Shown here in pieces: positions 7,382 to 15,351 of a DNA stretch of 64,000 nucleotides. The stretch is taken from NCBI GenBank assembly GCA_029262235.1, contig JAJCZU010000002.1, positions 372,001-436,000 on the forward strand. Reading direction: 5' to 3'. The first letter of the stretch is position 1; each line of letters begins with the position of its first letter. The notes under the pieces are model-generated. The model saw nothing but the letters and a program-made list of their open reading frames with translations, made no database searches and was not told the DNA's origin. The translations under genes and the position numbers were made by a program. The DNA comes from Candidatus Eiseniibacteriota bacterium (GTDB lineage: Bacteria > Orphanbacterota > Orphanbacteria > Orphanbacterales > Orphanbacteraceae).

Positions 7382-8164
7382 ATGCGCACGTTCATTACTG
7401 CGATAGTGCTGGCGGGAACGCTCGGGCATGTTCCGGGTAAAGCGCAGCCGGTAGAGACCGGCTTCCTGGATCGGTCGATCGACTTCGAGGGAACGGAATA
7501 CCTTTTCCAGGTCTATGTCCCGCGAGACTACGACGGCTCCCGCTCCTGGCCTGTGATTCTGGCGCTTCATGGAAGCGGGGAACGCGGCGCGGACGGGCTC
7601 ATTCAAACCGAAGTCGGCCTCGGAAGTGCGATTCGTCGCCATGCCGCCCGCTACCCGGCGATCGTCGTCTTCCCGCAATGTCCCGGGGGCGGCGAGGTCG
7701 GCCACTGGCAGGATTTCGGGGCCAGGCTCGCTCTCGCCACGCTGGACCAAACTCTTGACGAGTTCAATACCGACACATCGGCGGTGTATCTCACCGGCCT
7801 CTCGATGGGCGGGAACGGGGCCTGGTACCTGGGGTTTCATCATCCCGACCGATTTGCCGCGATGGTCGTGATCTGCGGATGGATCAGCCGGCGGTTCGAT
7901 CGCTACCCGCCGATTGCGCCGAGTTCCGAGCCGGATCCGTTCGCCACCGTCGCGGAGCGCCTGCGGCACGTCCCGATCTGGATCTTTCATGGAGACGAGG
8001 ACGACGTAATTTCCGTGGAGGAGTCCCGCCGCATGGCTTCCGCTCTCGAGGATGCGAAGGCCGACGTGCGATACTCGGAGCTCGCAGGCGTGAACCATAA
8101 CTCGTGGGACTACGCGTATGCTGTGGAGGAGTTGCCCGACTGGCTTTTCTCCAAACGGCGGTGA
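7382..8164 (+). CDS. Exported alpha/beta-hydrolase esterase (feruloyl/PHB-depolymerase-like)
   Basis: 260 residues with an N-terminal signal sequence (1-22). Catalytic elements of an alpha/beta hydrolase are present in order: oxyanion strand L-A-L-H-G-S-G-E-R-G (61-70), nucleophile elbow G-L-S-M-G-G with Ser141, acid in H-G-D-E-D-D-V-I (about Asp207) and His239 in G-V-N-H-N-S-W. The G-S-G-E-R-G element and G-x-S-M-G-G elbow are typical of carbohydrate-esterase-family-1-like and PHB-depolymerase-like enzymes, so an extracytoplasmic ester of sugar or polyester is the likely substrate. A purine-rich site (GGGAGAGG) precedes ATG 7382. It is followed by a separate gene 88 bases on. Confidence 0.8.
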   Translation: MRTFITAIVLAGTLGHVPGKAQPVETGFLDRSIDFEGTEYLFQVYVPRDYDGSRSWPVILALHGSGERGADGLIQTEVGLGSAIRRHAARYPAIVVFPQCPGGGEVGHWQDFGARLALATLDQTLDEFNTDTSAVYLTGLSMGGNGAWYLGFHHPDRFAAMVVICGWISRRFDRYPPIAPSSEPDPFATVAERLRHVPIWIFHGDEDDVISVEESRRMASALEDAKADVRYSELAGVNHNSWDYAYAVEELPDWLFSKRR

Positions 8165-8252
8165 CAGTGTGCCGTACAACAATCGCTTGCCGGGTGCAGA
8201 CTCATACCAATAATCCGCGACACGACCTGTTCGCGAGCTATCAGGAGATCCC

Positions 8253-8843
8253 ATGAAGACGCTCATCGCTGAATTCATCAGCCTCGACGGTGTCGTACAG
8301 GCTCCCGGGGGAGCGACCGAGGACACCGACGGCGGCTTCAGCCATGGTGGTTGGTCGATGAAGTATTTCGACCCGGCCGTTATGGGTGGCGCGTTTGAAG
8401 AGATTGCCAGGGAGAGCGACGCGCTTCTCCAGGGACGTCGCACCTATCAAGTCTCGGCCGACGCCTGGCCCGGTCGCGCGGGAGACCCGTTCTCAGACTG
8501 GATCAACGGCGTGCAGAAGTACGTCGTGTCCGATACACTCACAGAGAAGGACATTGCGTGGAACCCCACCACGATTATCCGTGGCGACGGCTTCCTGAAC
8601 AAGGTTGCGCAACTGCGCGCGCAGGCCGGCGGCTACATCTATGTCTATGGCAGCGCGACCATGGTCCGGTCGTTACTCGCCGCGGACCTTGTCGATGAGT
8701 TGTTGCTCACAATTGAGCCGATTATCCTCGGTGGAGGGAAATCGATCTTCGTCCAAAACGGAAAAGCCATCCCGTTCACGCTGGAGTCCACCGCGAAAAC
8801 CGGCACGGGAGCGCAGGTGTGCCGCTATGTGCGTGCTCGGTAG
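8253..8843 (+). CDS. Dihydrofolate-reductase-like (RibD C-terminal domain) family protein
   Basis: 196 residues. The family signature is clear: S-L-D-G-V-V-Q-A-P-G-G near 10-20, L-L-Q-G-R-R-T-Y near 57-64, Y-V-Y-G-S-A-T-M-V-R-S-L near 130-141, and the closing P-I-I-L-G-G-G-K. This is the RibD_C/YyaP group, distant relatives of DHFR that reduce unknown substrates with NAD(P)H. It is not FolA and not the riboflavin enzyme. AGGAG lies 7-8 bases before ATG 8253. It stands as a single gene. Confidence 0.85.
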   Translation: MKTLIAEFISLDGVVQAPGGATEDTDGGFSHGGWSMKYFDPAVMGGAFEEIARESDALLQGRRTYQVSADAWPGRAGDPFSDWINGVQKYVVSDTLTEKDIAWNPTTIIRGDGFLNKVAQLRAQAGGYIYVYGSATMVRSLLAADLVDELLLTIEPIILGGGKSIFVQNGKAIPFTLESTAKTGTGAQVCRYVRAR

Positions 8844-8884
8844 CCTCGCATGAACTACGTAAAGATTTTAAAGGAGAATCGCGA

Positions 8885-9871
8885 ATGTTGAAGCATATGC
8901 CGATGGCGGTCATCGCACTTGTTCTTTTCTTCACACATACAACGGTGGCTGCACAGGATATTGACGGCGTCGTCGAACATCCGATGATCAAGCGCTATCC
9001 CGGGCAGGTCATCGCCTGGCAGCACATTGAAAACTACCAGCCCTACAAAGTGGCCGTGGGTCCGGTAACCGGCTACCGGACGATCACGGACTGGATCGAA
9101 ACAGAAGGTCGAGTGACCCGCACGTTCTACAAATATGAAGGTGAGGACCGGTCCTACGCCGAGGTCTACAAGAACTATCTCGACGCGCTGAAGGCCGAAG
9201 GGTTCGAGATTCTCGGGGAAGGGATGTTCGTCGATCGCAAGGGCACGGCCGTCGGCTCCGGGCAATGGATGGAAGTTACATTTCGCGCGAATCCCGCGAA
9301 CAAGCCGGGTGCCGTGGGTACGATGTTTTCGGGCACGTCTTCGTCGGGTGGCGCGGGTGCGGTGGTCGCCAGAAAAGAACGCGCAGCGGGTACCGCGTAT
9401 GTCGTTCTTTATGTCGAACAGCACTCGAGTAACTATGTCGGCACGTTGATCGATATTGTCGAAGTCGAGGCCGCCGAAACAGGACTCGTTGTCATTGATG
9501 CCGAAGCCATCGGCTCTGATCTGAAGGAATATGGTCGTGTCGTGCTGGACGGCATCGTGTTCGACTTCGACAAGGCCACACTCCAGCCTCAGTCGAAGGC
9601 CGCGCTCGATGCGATCGCAAAATACCTGAACGACAACCCGAAGAAAAGTTTCTATGTGGTGGGCCACACCGACTCGAAAGGAACCTTTGCTTACAATCAA
9701 AAGCTGGCTGCCGATCGGGCGCTGGCCGTCGCCGATGCCCTGAAGAAGGACTACGGCATTGCATCGGACCGTTTGGAGCCGCATGGCGTCGGGCCGCTTG
9801 TGCCGACGTTCTCGAACAGCAGCGATGCGGGCCGCGACAAAAACAGGCGGGTCGAACTGGTCGAAATGTAA
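8885..9871 (+). CDS. OmpA-family outer-membrane/peptidoglycan-binding protein
   Basis: 328 residues: a signal peptide (1-22), an N-terminal domain (about 25-220) of unknown fold, and a C-terminal OmpA-like domain (about 225-328). The OmpA part shows G-I-V-F-D-F-D-K-A-T-L-Q-P, the peptidoglycan-contacting G-H-T-D-S-K-G and N-R-R-V-E-L. Such proteins tie the outer envelope to the cell wall. AAGGAG lies about 9 bases upstream of ATG 8885. It ends just before a dead nucleotidyltransferase. Confidence 0.85.
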   Translation: MLKHMPMAVIALVLFFTHTTVAAQDIDGVVEHPMIKRYPGQVIAWQHIENYQPYKVAVGPVTGYRTITDWIETEGRVTRTFYKYEGEDRSYAEVYKNYLDALKAEGFEILGEGMFVDRKGTAVGSGQWMEVTFRANPANKPGAVGTMFSGTSSSGGAGAVVARKERAAGTAYVVLYVEQHSSNYVGTLIDIVEVEAAETGLVVIDAEAIGSDLKEYGRVVLDGIVFDFDKATLQPQSKAALDAIAKYLNDNPKKSFYVVGHTDSKGTFAYNQKLAADRALAVADALKKDYGIASDRLEPHGVGPLVPTFSNSSDAGRDKNRRVELVEM

Positions 9872-9879
9872 GTAATCGT

Positions 9880-10005
9880 AGCCAGAACATCGACATTGTC
9901 GTGGGGGACCCTCGACGAGGAGTACATGAGCCGCTGGGTGCGCGAGCTGGGGATCGGGGAGCAGTGAGACAAGGCATGGCAGCTTGCCGGAGTGAAACCG
10001 TAGGA
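9880..10005 (+). pseudogene. Nucleotidyltransferase remnant (third copy, dead)
   Basis: Bases 9880-9904 match 24 of 25 bases of the catalytic D-I-D region (1991-2015) of the intact gene at 1880. Directly after a short joint, 9911-10005 correspond codon by codon to its last 32 codons (EEYxxRWVRELGIxxQ and LAGxxP). The joint removes about 340 bases and shifts the frame by one. In addition a Trp codon of the intact gene is TGA here (9966-9968). The start region and the rest of the catalytic domain are absent. Confidence 0.85.
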
Positions 10006-10014
10006 GTCAGCCTG

Positions 10015-10218
10015 GTGAATTGGGAAGCGATCGCGGCAATCGGTCAGGTGGCAGGCGCGGCGGCGGTGATGTTCACCTTGATCTACCTCGCGGTTCAGAT
10101 CAGACAGAACACGGCTGCAGTCGCGACCGCTACCTACGAAGGCACGATGAGCGGGTTCAATGACATCAACGTCGTGGTGGCCAGGCTGGCACTCGCTGAT
10201 GATAGTGGATCAGGCTGA
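10015..10218 (+). CDS. Short membrane protein, probably truncated
   Basis: 67 residues: N-W-E-A-I-A-A-I-G-Q-V-A-G-A-A-A-V-M-F-T then L-I-Y-L-A-V-Q-I-R-Q-N-T. This single-span N-terminus is common in proteins of about 150-200 residues of unknown function, whose soluble remainder is absent. After F-N-D-I-N-V-V-V-A-R the frame ends in A-D-D-S-G-S-G. GTG 10015 is preceded by TAGGAG 8 bases upstream, so it is probably still translated. Its TGA overlaps the next ATG, giving coupling. The gene may be a remnant with a functional start. Confidence 0.5.
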   Translation: MNWEAIAAIGQVAGAAAVMFTLIYLAVQIRQNTAAVATATYEGTMSGFNDINVVVARLALADDSGSG

Positions 10219-10646
10219 TGCAGATGATCGAGAATCCGGATGTTGCTGCGGTGTTCGAGCGTTATCCGAAGAGTGTGCGGAAGAGATTGATGCACCTTCG
10301 CCGCTTGATACTGGCGACGGCCTCGGAGACGGGCGGTGTCGGAAAGCTGGAAGAAACGCTGAAATGGGGAGAGCCGAGCTATGTTACGACGGAATCGAAA
10401 AGCGGCAGCACCGTTCGACTGGGCTGGAAAAAGTCAAACCCGCATCAGTACGCGTTGCACTTTCATTGCAGCACGACATTAGTCGAGACATTCAGAGAGA
10501 TCTATCGAGACAGCCTCGCGTTTGAAGGCAATCGATCGATCGTCTTTGACGAGCAGGACGAGGTTCCGGAATCAGAGCTGAAGCATTGCATCGCGCTGGC
10601 TCTTACTTATCATCGCGTAAAGCATTTGCCCATGCTGGGGGCGTAA
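10218..10646 (+). CDS. DUF1801 (YdhG-like) protein
   Basis: 142 residues with the DUF1801 pattern: F-E-R-Y-P-K-S-V-R-K-R-L-M-H-L-R at 13-28, L-K-W-G-E-P-S-Y at 56-63, then the beta-sheet core with an L-H-F-H strand and the C-terminal helix A-L-T-Y-H-R-V-K-H-L. The family includes the frataxin-like YdhG of Bacillus, suggested to be an iron chaperone, but most members are uncharacterised. The start overlaps the stop of the preceding short gene (TGATG). Confidence 0.8.
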   Translation: MQMIENPDVAAVFERYPKSVRKRLMHLRRLILATASETGGVGKLEETLKWGEPSYVTTESKSGSTVRLGWKKSNPHQYALHFHCSTTLVETFREIYRDSLAFEGNRSIVFDEQDEVPESELKHCIALALTYHRVKHLPMLGA

Positions 10647-10660
10647 CGAAAGAGTTTCCA

Positions 10661-11470
10661 ATGATGACACGTATAATGCTGGGCGCCCTGCTGGCTCTGA
10701 CGACGCCTCTGGGTGCCGTTGAACGGGTGCCGGCCGTCGATGAATCGGTTGAACAGGCGCCGGCCGTGCCCCCGCTGATCACCGTTTCCGCCGTCACGGC
10801 TGACAGCGTGACAATTTATGGTGATGTGTTTTTCGGAGAGCTCGACGCGGCGTCGCCGCTGCTTCTCTTGTTTCACCAGGGGGGCGCGAACGGACGGGGT
10901 GAATACACGGAGATTGCGTCGTGGTTGAATGACGCCGGGTATCGGGCGATTGCGTGGGATCAACGGTCAGGCGGAGACATGTTCGGCGAATCCAACCGGA
11001 CGGTAGCGGGCCTGTCGGACGAGACGCCCTCAGGCTATTGCGACGCCTACCAGGATCTGGAGGCCGCGCTGACGTTCGTGATCAGCGAGGGGATGGCCGA
11101 GCAGGTGATTGCGTGGGGCAGTTCGTACTCCGCGGCGCTCGTGTTCAGGCTGGCTGCGGAAAATCCGGACCGTGTGTCCGGTGTAGTGGCCTTTTCTCCC
11201 GCGTCCGGAGGGCCCCTTGTGAACTGTCGTGCCCGCATGTGGGTAAACGACGTGAAAGTGCCCATGCTTGTTTTCCGCCCTGATGCCGAGATGGCTCGAG
11301 AGACGTCCGTGGAGCAGCGGGATATATTGACGACCGCGGGTGTCTCTTTTCGGGTCGTGGAGAATGGGGTCCACGGATCGTCCCTGTTGGTGGACGGCCG
11401 CACGGAGCACGACATGAGCCGTGATCGAACAGCTCTCCTTGAGTGGCTTGGTGAAGTAACGCTGCAATAG
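10661..11470 (+). CDS. Exported alpha/beta-hydrolase fold protein
   Basis: 269 residues. A signal peptide (about 1-19, ending P-L-G-A) is followed by a linker and an alpha/beta-hydrolase core: L-L-L-L-F-H-Q-G-G-A-N (oxyanion region), W-D-Q-R-S-G-G-D, nucleophile elbow W-G-S-S-Y-S-A-A-L, and V-H-G-S-S-L with the likely catalytic His. The G-x-S-x-S elbow has Ser in place of the usual final Gly, as in some dienelactone-hydrolase-like proteins. It is probably periplasmic and its substrate is unknown. ATG 10661 is followed by a second ATG at 10664, and either may serve. The upstream frame to 10586 overlaps the previous gene and is unlikely. Confidence 0.7.
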   Translation: MMTRIMLGALLALTTPLGAVERVPAVDESVEQAPAVPPLITVSAVTADSVTIYGDVFFGELDAASPLLLLFHQGGANGRGEYTEIASWLNDAGYRAIAWDQRSGGDMFGESNRTVAGLSDETPSGYCDAYQDLEAALTFVISEGMAEQVIAWGSSYSAALVFRLAAENPDRVSGVVAFSPASGGPLVNCRARMWVNDVKVPMLVFRPDAEMARETSVEQRDILTTAGVSFRVVENGVHGSSLLVDGRTEHDMSRDRTALLEWLGEVTLQ

Positions 11471-11503
11471 CGTCGGCCCGTCGGCCAACACAGGAGGTGA
11501 GTC

Positions 11504-11860
11504 ATGAGAATCCAGAACTTCAAAAAGTCCTGCCATTTGTTCGCACTTGTCGTGGTGGCTGCCTTGATGGCCTGCAGCAGCAGCGATCCGATCGACAGCC
11601 GCGCTGTACTCATGGCCTCCTGCGAATCGAGCCAGGGTATCGGCTACCTCAAGCGTGAGTATGGCGAAAGCTACTGTGACTGCTGGGCCGATCAAGCGAA
11701 AGAAGTCTTGAGCAGCGAGAACTATAAGACGCTTGTAAAGGCTGCGCAGGCGGAGACGATGGCCGCGGACAAGGCCGATCGAGAAAAGATCATTCGTCAG
11801 CATACAGAGATATACTCGACCGTGTCTGACGCCGCAAAGCGTTGCGCAAAGGCAAACTGA
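11504..11860 (+). CDS. Small lipoprotein with Cys-rich mature domain
   Basis: 118 residues. The signal peptide ends in L-M-A-C (lipobox, Cys24). The mature part has four further cysteines (M-A-S-C-E-S, S-Y-C-D-C-W and K-R-C-A-K), a pattern fitting two disulfides in a small helical domain. No family is recognised, although E-S-Y-C-D-C-W-A-D is reminiscent of short helical envelope proteins of unknown role. AGGAGG precedes ATG 11504 by 7 bases. Likely anchored in the envelope. Confidence 0.7.
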   Translation: MRIQNFKKSCHLFALVVVAALMACSSSDPIDSRAVLMASCESSQGIGYLKREYGESYCDCWADQAKEVLSSENYKTLVKAAQAETMAADKADREKIIRQHTEIYSTVSDAAKRCAKAN

Positions 11861-11961
11861 GCAGTGTTCGGCTGTGGCCGTGAGGCGATGGAGTCCCTGG
11901 TCATGGGGCTGGGCCGCCATTCGCACCGGGCATCCATTCAGTTCACCAGGGGAGTATTCGC

Positions 11962-12303
11962 ATGTTGCGCGTGATCCTTCGACAAGTGAAGCCGGGCAGG
12001 GAGGCCCGGTTGCGAGCATGGCTGGCTGAGCTTTCGGCTCGGGCTGACGAAGTGCGGGCGACCTTCGTTGACGAGACGGTTCGCCACGAGCAGGCGTTCA
12101 TTCTCCAGACGGTCGACGGGCCGGTACTCCTTTACGTGATGGAGGCCGCCGATTTCGACCGCGGAAGAGAGGCGTTTGCCCAATCGAAGCACGCGATTGA
12201 CGAAGAGCACAGGCAAGTCATGCGCGAGTGCCTCGGTGATCGGCTCGAGAACCAGCCGCTGTACGATGTTGCGCGGAACGATCTTCGGAACGCCGACAGC
12301 TGA
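11962..12303 (+). CDS. DUF6176-like small protein (ferredoxin-like fold)
   Basis: 113 residues without signal peptide. The arrangement of a first strand (L-R-V-I-L-R-Q-V-K-P-G), a helix with R-A-W-L-A-E-L, strand L-L-Y-V-M-E-A-A-D-F, helix A-F-A-Q-S-K-H-A-I-D-E-E-H-R and a final L-Y-D-V resembles the DUF6176 family, small alpha/beta-barrel-like proteins related to heme-degrading or monooxygenase folds. Function is unknown. A GGGGAG site lies about 9 bases before ATG 11962. Confidence 0.65.
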   Translation: MLRVILRQVKPGREARLRAWLAELSARADEVRATFVDETVRHEQAFILQTVDGPVLLYVMEAADFDRGREAFAQSKHAIDEEHRQVMRECLGDRLENQPLYDVARNDLRNADS

Positions 12304-12367
12304 CGCCGTACGCAAAATGGTATATTGGACTTCTGCGCATTCACTTAAACTCTTAAGGGCTCATTCA

Positions 12368-12619
12368 ATGATAAAACTGATCGTTCGCAACCTTGCTCGC
12401 ACCACTACCAAAGAGGAGATCATCGATCTCTTTAAGGAATATGGCACCGTACAGTCTTGTAGTTTGATATTGGACAAGGAAACCGGTGGATCCAAGGGTT
12501 TTGCTTTTGTAGTAATGCCGAAACCGGGTGAAGCCAAGGTAGCGGTGAAAAACCTGAATGACATGATTGTTGCCGGCAACAGGATTCGTGTCAAAAAAGC
12601 GGAAGTCAAAGCGCGCTGA
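12368..12619 (+). CDS. RRM-type RNA-binding protein
   Basis: 83 residues making one complete RNA recognition motif. RNP2 is L-I-V-R-N-L (4-9) and RNP1 is K-G-F-A-F-V-V-M (43-50), with the aromatic residues of RNP1 that stack on RNA. Small stand-alone RRM proteins occur in cyanobacteria and many environmental bacteria, often cold-induced, binding single-stranded RNA in the cytoplasm. The start is clear (ATG 12368) though the upstream site is weak (AAGGG about 11 bases away). The upstream sequence holds TATATT at 12320-12325 as a possible -10 box, giving a leader of about 40 bases. Confidence 0.9.
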   Translation: MIKLIVRNLARTTTKEEIIDLFKEYGTVQSCSLILDKETGGSKGFAFVVMPKPGEAKVAVKNLNDMIVAGNRIRVKKAEVKAR

Positions 12620-12661
12620 CATGGCCAGAACACGCGGCGCCATGCCGGTGCATCCAGAATC

Positions 12662-12883
12662 ATGAGCAGCGAACAGTCGAATAATCCCCTGCATGGCCTC
12701 ACGCTCGCGAAAGTTGTCACGAGTTTAGTAGAGCATTACGGCTGGGAAGGAATGGCGCAGAGAATCGACGTGAATTGCTTCAAGAGTGATCCATCCGTAA
12801 AATCATCGCTTAAATTCCTGCGCAAAACTCCATGGGCGAGAGATAAAGTAGAAGCCTTGTATATTGCAACATTTGTAAAGTGA
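12662..12883 (+). CDS. VF530 (DUF2132) family DNA-binding protein
   Basis: 73 residues matching the VF530 family: [21 protein letters not shown], and [20 protein letters not shown]. Members are compact helical proteins reported to bind DNA. Length equals the family norm, so the gene is intact. It follows the RRM gene by 42 bases, and the two may share a message. Confidence 0.88.
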   Translation: MSSEQSNNPLHGLTLAKVVTSLVEHYGWEGMAQRIDVNCFKSDPSVKSSLKFLRKTPWARDKVEALYIATFVK

Positions 12884-12934
12884 GCGCGCCAGGGCAAGGC
12901 CCAGCAATATACGACCGGATACAAGGGGGATTCG

Positions 12935-13051
12935 ATGAACGACGAGACCTTGAGAGGAGTGCACTGGAGCTTCTGGGGGATCGGCGCCACGGCACCCGTC
13001 GCACGCGTCCTCGACTCCATTCTCGAAAATGCCGACCCGGTTTCGAAGTAA
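12935..13051 (+). pseudogene. 38-residue ORF, remnant of a membrane-protein gene
   Basis: A strong GGGGGA site lies 4-5 bases before ATG 12935. The start M-N-D-E-T-L-R-G-V-H-W-S-F-W-G-I-G-A resembles the N-terminus of a family of multi-span membrane proteins of about 130-160 residues that begin with a V-H-W-S-F-W-V-I-G segment. Here the frame then runs through A-P-V-A-R-V-L-D-S-I-L and stops. I read it as the two ends of such a gene joined after loss of the middle. It may still be translated. Confidence 0.4.
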
Positions 13052-13079
13052 TGCTCGTGGTACAATCGGCTGTACTGAC

Positions 13080-13625
13080 ATGCAATACCGAATTGACAGT
13101 GCCGACAGGATCGAGGCGGTCAGTTCCGCGTGGCTGGAGTTCGCCCTTGCGAACGGCACGAGCGAGCTGACTCGCGAAAGGGTGATCGGCCGGCCGCTCT
13201 GGGACTTCATCGCCGGAGCGGATACGCGGCATCTCTATGAGCTCATGTTTCACCGGGCTCGCCATGACGGCGTGTCGTTCGTCGTTCCGTTTCGCTGCGA
13301 CGCGCCCACCGTGCGGCGCTTCATGGAGCTGGTCGTCCACCCCGCGGGCGGGGGAAGCATTGATCTGGAAGGTCGGCTGATCAGGGGCGAGGCACGGGAA
13401 CGGGCGCGCCTGCTGGACCCGGCAGTGCCCCGCACGAATGACTCCCTGATGATCTGCTCGTGGTGCAAGCAGGTACGTCCTGATAAGACCTGGATGGACG
13501 CCGAGGTTGGGATCGCCACGATGAAGCTCTTCTCTGTGCCCCGGCTTCCGCAGCTCACGCATGGAATCTGTCCGGTGTGCGCGGATCGAGTGAACAAGGA
13601 GATTGATGCCGGCGGTGCTGCCTGA
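13080..13625 (+). CDS. PAS-like sensor protein with C-terminal Cys-pair motif
   Basis: 181 residues. The N-terminal 110 resemble a single PAS fold: Y-R-I-D-S-A-D-R-I, then S-S-A-W-L-E-F-A, and G-R-P-L-W-D-F-I-A-G-A-D-T-R-H-L-Y. The C-terminal part holds I-C-S-W-C-K-Q-V-R and G-I-C-P-V-C-A-D-R, a four-cysteine set that often follows PAS or response-regulator domains in FCB-type bacteria and may bind zinc. No kinase or output domain is attached, so it probably signals through a partner. ATG 13080 is chosen; TACAAT (13060-13065) may be its -10 box. Confidence 0.65.
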   Translation: MQYRIDSADRIEAVSSAWLEFALANGTSELTRERVIGRPLWDFIAGADTRHLYELMFHRARHDGVSFVVPFRCDAPTVRRFMELVVHPAGGGSIDLEGRLIRGEARERARLLDPAVPRTNDSLMICSWCKQVRPDKTWMDAEVGIATMKLFSVPRLPQLTHGICPVCADRVNKEIDAGGAA

Positions 13626-13684
13626 ACGCCGCGCGGCATCGACGGCCGATGGCGCTGGCCGAGCGAGCACAAGAAGGAATTCAT

Positions 13685-14158
13685 ATGAAGATACCGAAAG
13701 CCGTTCGCCCGTTCTGGGGAGAGTTCCAGGCCGCGGTTGATTATGACGCATCGGAACGCTTTTACGAAGCGTTCCATTTCGACGACAACGAACGCGACGC
13801 CAACGACCTGGCCAAGCTGGTTCTGGCGGGAACCAAGTGTGCTACCGCCGGCCTGCTCTGGACGTATGAAGCAGAGAAGAAACCAGTTCCTGAGGCTGGT
13901 ATACTCAGCGTGGTGACCGACTGGGGCGGCAAGCCGCTCTGCGTGATCGAGTCGACGGCCGTGGCCATCGTGCCGTATGACGAAGTCACCGAACGCTTCG
14001 CGGCGACCGAGGGTGAAGGCGACAGATCCCTGCGCTACTGGCGAGAGGTACACTGGGCGTACTTCGGCAGGGAGTGCGCGCGCATCGGCAGAGAGCCGAG
14101 CCTCAAAATGCCTGTGGTTTGCGAGGAGTTTTCCGTCATCTATCCGGCAGCTACCTGA
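13685..14158 (+). CDS. ASCH-domain protein
   Basis: 157 residues. The ASCH core is seen in the G-T-K-C-A-T-A-G-L motif (about 55-63), D-W-G-G-K-P-L-C-V-I-E-S-T strand, the A-A-T-E-G-E-G-D-R-S-L-R-Y-W-R-E-V-H helix and C-terminal E-E-F-S-V-I. The G-x-K-x-A/S and E-G-D motifs are those of the fold, which is related to PUA and binds RNA or modified nucleosides. AAGGAA lies 6 bases before ATG 13685. Confidence 0.85.
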   Translation: MKIPKAVRPFWGEFQAAVDYDASERFYEAFHFDDNERDANDLAKLVLAGTKCATAGLLWTYEAEKKPVPEAGILSVVTDWGGKPLCVIESTAVAIVPYDEVTERFAATEGEGDRSLRYWREVHWAYFGRECARIGREPSLKMPVVCEEFSVIYPAAT

Positions 14159-14196
14159 GTGCTGCCAGGCCGCACAATGATTCGGGAGTGACGGGC

Positions 14197-14748
14197 ATGA
14201 CAAGCAGCGATACGAAATCTCAGTTCAAAGCGAAACTGCTTCGTCCGGCGAAGGCGGGGAACGATTCTCCGTGTGCGTTTGTGATTCTCCCGAAAAACGC
14301 GAGCACGAAACTACCGAGGCGCGGCAGGACTACTATAGAAGGCACGATGAACGGCCATTCATTTCAGGCAACGCTGGAACCGGACGGTCAGCTGAGTCAC
14401 TGGCTGCCGGTGAGCAGGAAGCTGCTGAGAGCGGCAGGCGCGGACATTGGCGATACGGTTTCGTTCAAGATCATGTCGGTGGAGCAGGAGCCTGAACCTG
14501 AGGTCCCCGCTGACCTGCTTAAGGCGCTGGCGGCTTCACCCGAGGCGAAGGCCGTCTGGGATGACACGACCACGATCGCGCGCGTCGACTGGATCCACTG
14601 GATTATATCAGCCAAACAACTGAAAACTCGCGCGAAGCGAATCGGCGACGCCTGTGACATGCTTGCTTCCGGCAAGCGGCGTGTCTGCTGTTTCGATCAG
14701 TCGGGTTTCTACAGCAAAGCACTGCGCGCGCCCCAGGCGGCAGAATAG
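14197..14748 (+). CDS. YdeI/OmpD-associated (DUF1905 plus OmdA) family protein
   Basis: 183 residues with two modules. The first (about 7-90) is a DUF1905 beta-barrel: F-K-A-K-L, F-V-I-L-P, T-T-I-E-G-T-M-N-G. The second (about 105-160) is the OmdA helical part with P-A-D-L-L-K-A-L-A-A-S-P-E-A-K-A-V-W-D and K-R-I-G-D-A-C-D-M-L-A-S-G-K-R-R. The family is widespread and uncharacterised, likely cytoplasmic. ATG 14197 is preceded by GGGAG 9 bases upstream; GTG 14188 overlaps that site and is less likely. Confidence 0.8.
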   Translation: MTSSDTKSQFKAKLLRPAKAGNDSPCAFVILPKNASTKLPRRGRTTIEGTMNGHSFQATLEPDGQLSHWLPVSRKLLRAAGADIGDTVSFKIMSVEQEPEPEVPADLLKALAASPEAKAVWDDTTTIARVDWIHWIISAKQLKTRAKRIGDACDMLASGKRRVCCFDQSGFYSKALRAPQAAE

Positions 14749-14821
14749 GTCGCGGAGCGCGCATGTCACTTTCGCTTTGACAATCGCCCCGCGCGCGGTC
14801 CAATGGTCGCCCCGTGTCTGG

Positions 14822-14850
14822 CTGACAGTTCCGATATTTTTTCGTATACT
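14822..14850 (+). promoter_or_regulatory. Sigma-70-type promoter for the lipoprotein at 14874
   Basis: CTGACA at 14822-14827 (five of six bases of the -35 consensus) and TATACT at 14845-14850 (five of six of the -10 consensus) are separated by exactly 17 bases. Transcription would begin near 14857, giving a leader of about 17 bases that includes GGAGGT. Confidence 0.65.
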
Positions 14851-14873
14851 GACCTTTCACGGAGGTGATACGA

Positions 14874-15242
14874 ATGACGCGCGCGTTCCTATTCCCGGCT
14901 TTTTTCCTTCTCGCCTGCCTCGCCCTCTCTTCCTGCGGCTCGGATTCGACAACGGAGTCCCCCGCTCCGGTCTCAGCCGAGAAAGCGCAGGGGAGCATCC
15001 TCGACATGGAGATCTCCTGGTACGATTTCGGCGGCAACCTGCGTATCTTCGTGGTGCAGCCCGAGGACCTGATCGAAGAGCCGTCGCTTACATCCGTCAG
15101 CATCGAAACCGACGACGGCATTGAGCGGAGGGAGGCGTGGAAAGTCCCGGTCGCCTTCTCGGATGGCTCCGCCGGCTGGTTCGTGTACCTCGACGCCGTG
15201 ACGACGGAGCGCCTTCTCGTGGAACAGCTGTTCCAGACCTAG
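14874..15242 (+). CDS. Small lipoprotein of unknown function
   Basis: 122 residues. The signal peptide ends in L-S-S-C (Cys20). The mature region is acidic, with predicted strands (V-P-V-A-F-S-D-G-S-A-G-W-F-V-Y-L) and no further cysteines. No family is recognised. GGAGGT lies 7 bases before ATG 14874 and a strong promoter lies just upstream, so it is probably expressed alone and well. Confidence 0.7.
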   Translation: MTRAFLFPAFFLLACLALSSCGSDSTTESPAPVSAEKAQGSILDMEISWYDFGGNLRIFVVQPEDLIEEPSLTSVSIETDDGIERREAWKVPVAFSDGSAGWFVYLDAVTTERLLVEQLFQT

Positions 15243-15261
15243 TGCGAGCGGGGAGGTGCCA

Positions 15262-15351
15262 ATGACGACTGACAATCCCATTCATCCAGAAGTGCGGGCG
15301 GCCACATCTGGTGCTTCACGTTTCGCAGCAGAGAATGGAGGGATCGAATGA
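15262..15351 (+). pseudogene. 29-residue ORF, possible VOC-protein remnant
   Basis: GGGGAGG lies 5 bases before ATG 15262. The frame begins M-T-T-D-N-P-I-H-P-E-V-R, which resembles the start of many VOC dioxygenase-like proteins, then runs 17 residues of unrelated sequence and stops in an overlap (ATGA) with the methyltransferase start. It may be only a leader that couples translation to the next gene. Confidence 0.3.
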
